From: CAVXGU01 sp963761615
Lineage (GTDB): Bacteria; Acidobacteriota; Vicinamibacteria; Vicinamibacterales; CAVVIG01
DNA length: 64,000 nucleotides
Direction: 5' to 3'
Assembly (NCBI GenBank): GCA_963761615.1
Contig: CAVXGU010000003.1
Coordinates: 1,798,001-1,862,000, forward strand
The position numbers and the translations under genes are program-made. The first letter of the stretch is position 1. Every line of letters begins with the position of its first letter. The notes below the pieces were generated by a model. It was not told the DNA's origin. It was given only the letters and a program-made list of their open reading frames with translations, and did not search any database. Below, piece after piece: positions 62,369 to 64,000 of the stretch.

Positions 62369-64000
62369 ACGCCGCGCCGCCCCCGGCCAGGCCTGCCGTC
62401 CTGCGTGTGAGCGGGCCGCTCGTCGAGGTCGGGGGACTGGCCGGCATCGCGATGTTCGACCTGGTGCGCGTCGGTCAGGCGCATCTGCCCGGCGAGGTGA
62501 TCGACATCGAAGGCGACCGCGCAACCGTGCAGGTGTACCAGTACACGGGGGGACTGCGCCCGGGGGACCCTGCGGCGAGCAGCGGCGGTCCGCTCGCCGT
62601 CGAGTTGGGGCCCGGGCTGCTCGGGGGCATTTACGACGGATTGCTGCGCGTGCTGGGCCCCGCCGGCAACTGGTTGAAGCCCGGCGAGGCCCGCACGGGC
62701 CTCTCCCGGGACGCCGTGTGGCGGTTCACGCCGACGATGCCGACGGGCACCGCGGTTGCGCCGAGCGCGGTGCTCGGCGACATCGCGCCGGCGGGCGGGA
62801 CGTCCGTCGTCCCCCTGAAGGCGCTCGTGCCGGCGGACGCCGCGGGGAGCCTGGACTGGATCGCCGGGCCCGGGGATCTGCATGTGGACGACAAAGTCGC
62901 CGTCGTCGGGGGCCGTGACGTCTCGCTGGTCACGTCGTGGCCCGTCCGGGTCGCACGGCCGACGCTCGGCCGGCATCCGGTCTCCGCGCCTCTGCGCACC
63001 GGCCAGCGCGTGCTCGACTTCCTGTTTCCCATTGCCAAGGGCAGTACGGCGTCCATCCCCGGTGGCTTCGGCACCGGGAAGACGCTCACGCTGCAGCAGG
63101 TCGCGAAGTGGTGCGACGCCGACGTGGTCGTCTACGTCGGCTGCGGCGAGCGCGGCAACGAGATGGCCGACGTCACGGCCGAGCTGTCCCGGATGGAGGA
63201 CCCGCGCACCGGCCGCCCGCTTCTCGAGCGCGTCGTGCTCATCGCCAATACGTCCAACATGCCCGTCATGGCGCGCGAGGCGAGCATCTACATGGGCGTC
63301 ACCGTTGCCGAGTACTTTCGCGACATGGGGCTGAACGCGGTCGTGATCGCCGACTCCACGTCGCGGTGGGCGGAAGCGCTCAGGGAAATCTCGTCGCGGA
63401 TGCGGGAACTGCCGGCGGAGGAGGGATTCCCGGCGAACCTGGCGTCGGCGCTCGCGGATTTCTACGAGCGGGCGGGATGCTTCACGCTGACCGGCGGGCG
63501 GGAAGGCAGCGTGTCGATCCTCGGGGCGGTCTCGCCTCCGGGCGGCGACATGACCGAACCGGTGACGGCGCACACCCGCCGGTTCGTGCGGGCCGTGTGG
63601 TCGCTGGACCGCGACCTGGCGTACGCGCGGCACTATCCCGCGGTGAGCTGGCGCGACTCCTTCAGCCGGGACGCGGACGCGGTCGCCGACTGGCATGCGA
63701 CCCAGGGCGATCCGGCATGGCGGGATCAACGCGCCCGGGCGCTCGCGCTGCTCGCCGAGGCCGACCGCCTCCAGGCGATCGCCGAGCTCGTGGGGGCGAG
63801 CGCCCTGCCGGATCGCGAGCGGCTGGTGCTGCTCGTGGCGCGCCTGCTGCGCGAAGGCGTGATGCAGCAGAACGCGCTCGAGGCGAACGACGCGACCTCG
63901 TCTCCGGCGAAGACGGCGGCGCTGGTCGATCTCGCCTTCGCCGTGTACGACGCCGGCCTGGACCTGTTGGAGCGCCACGTGGCCGTCTCGGTGCTCGAGG
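62365..64000 (+). CDS. V/A-type ATPase catalytic subunit A (partial, runs off the window)
   Basis: 545 codons from GTG 62365 without a stop. It starts VLRVSGPLVEVGGLAGIAMF. Walker A is GGFGTGKT at residues 233-240. Then VYVGCGERGNEMADVTAELS, NTSNMPVMAREASIYMGVTV and DSTSRWAEALREISSRM (catalytic and sensor regions), and SVSILGAVSPPGGDMTEPVT. These are standard subunit A blocks. Subunits B and D should follow to the right. Confidence 0.95.
   Translation, partial: MNAAPPPARPAVLRVSGPLVEVGGLAGIAMFDLVRVGQAHLPGEVIDIEGDRATVQVYQYTGGLRPGDPAASSGGPLAVELGPGLLGGIYDGLLRVLGPAGNWLKPGEARTGLSRDAVWRFTPTMPTGTAVAPSAVLGDIAPAGGTSVVPLKALVPADAAGSLDWIAGPGDLHVDDKVAVVGGRDVSLVTSWPVRVARPTLGRHPVSAPLRTGQRVLDFLFPIAKGSTASIPGGFGTGKTLTLQQVAKWCDADVVVYVGCGERGNEMADVTAELSRMEDPRTGRPLLERVVLIANTSNMPVMAREASIYMGVTVAEYFRDMGLNAVVIADSTSRWAEALREISSRMRELPAEEGFPANLASALADFYERAGCFTLTGGREGSVSILGAVSPPGGDMTEPVTAHTRRFVRAVWSLDRDLAYARHYPAVSWRDSFSRDADAVADWHATQGDPAWRDQRARALALLAEADRLQAIAELVGASALPDRERLVLLVARLLREGVMQQNALEANDATSSPAKTAALVDLAFAVYDAGLDLLERHVAVSVLE

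Overview
GC-rich bacterial chromosome segment. Densely packed operons with overlapping stop/start codons (ATGA, GTGA, TGATG), many GTG starts, a V-type ATPase operon, multiheme cytochromes, a PQQ dehydrogenase, a GlgE/TreS/TreYZ trehalose-glycogen locus and a copper nitrite reductase module fit a soil-type Acidobacteriota (perhaps Vicinamibacteria-like). That assignment is inference; no rRNA or marker gene is present to settle it.

The window has two parts. Positions 1-12.9 kb are an accessory island. All of its non-transposase genes lie on the + strand: a TPR protein followed by a PD-(D/E)xK-like protein, a second small nuclease-like gene, a frameshifted HEPN gene, two consecutive TIR-type genes, an unrecognised gene, and a membrane-protein gene split by an insertion sequence. 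Several stop codons lie inside integron attC-like recombination sites, the clearest at 4652-4720 and 6188-6259. At least the middle of the island therefore looks like an integron gene-cassette array carrying immunity-type genes, with no integrase visible. Three kinds of insertion sequence have entered the island: two inverted copies of an IS3-family element, and two different IS481-like elements. The island ends at a 3' fragment of a tRNA-Pro(CGG) gene (12847-12896). The original tRNA terminator (13934-13974) lies beyond an IS481-like element.

From about 14 kb the sequence is backbone. 14.2-18.3 kb is a nitrite/nitric-oxide module (ric/ytfE, a Crp/Fnr regulator, an NnrS/heme-copper-like membrane protein, a nirK-like gene). 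Its two divergent promoter regions share the palindrome TATGA-N6-TCATA. 18.3-30.6 kb holds gene debris, a PQQ sugar dehydrogenase, cytochromes c, a SpoIIE-type phosphatase, small secreted proteins, and a primase-like gene overlapping a TIM-barrel gene. 30.8-38.8 kb carries a sigma-70 factor, a phosphoribosyltransferase, an HPF/RaiA-like protein, an NCS1 permease, a membrane glycosyltransferase and envelope proteins. 38.8-57.1 kb is a trehalose/alpha-glucan locus: treS, a glycosyltransferase, treZ, maltokinase, glgE, glgX, a sugar ABC transporter and treY. 57.1-64 kb holds an outer-membrane protein and the start of a V/A-type ATPase operon (G/H, C, I, K, F, E, A).

Several otherwise well-conserved genes (sigma factor, treZ, glgE, ABC permease, ABC ATPase, one IS copy) carry single-base frameshifts. 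This many in housekeeping-type genes suggests residual indel errors in the assembly, so the breaks should be confirmed before being read as biology.
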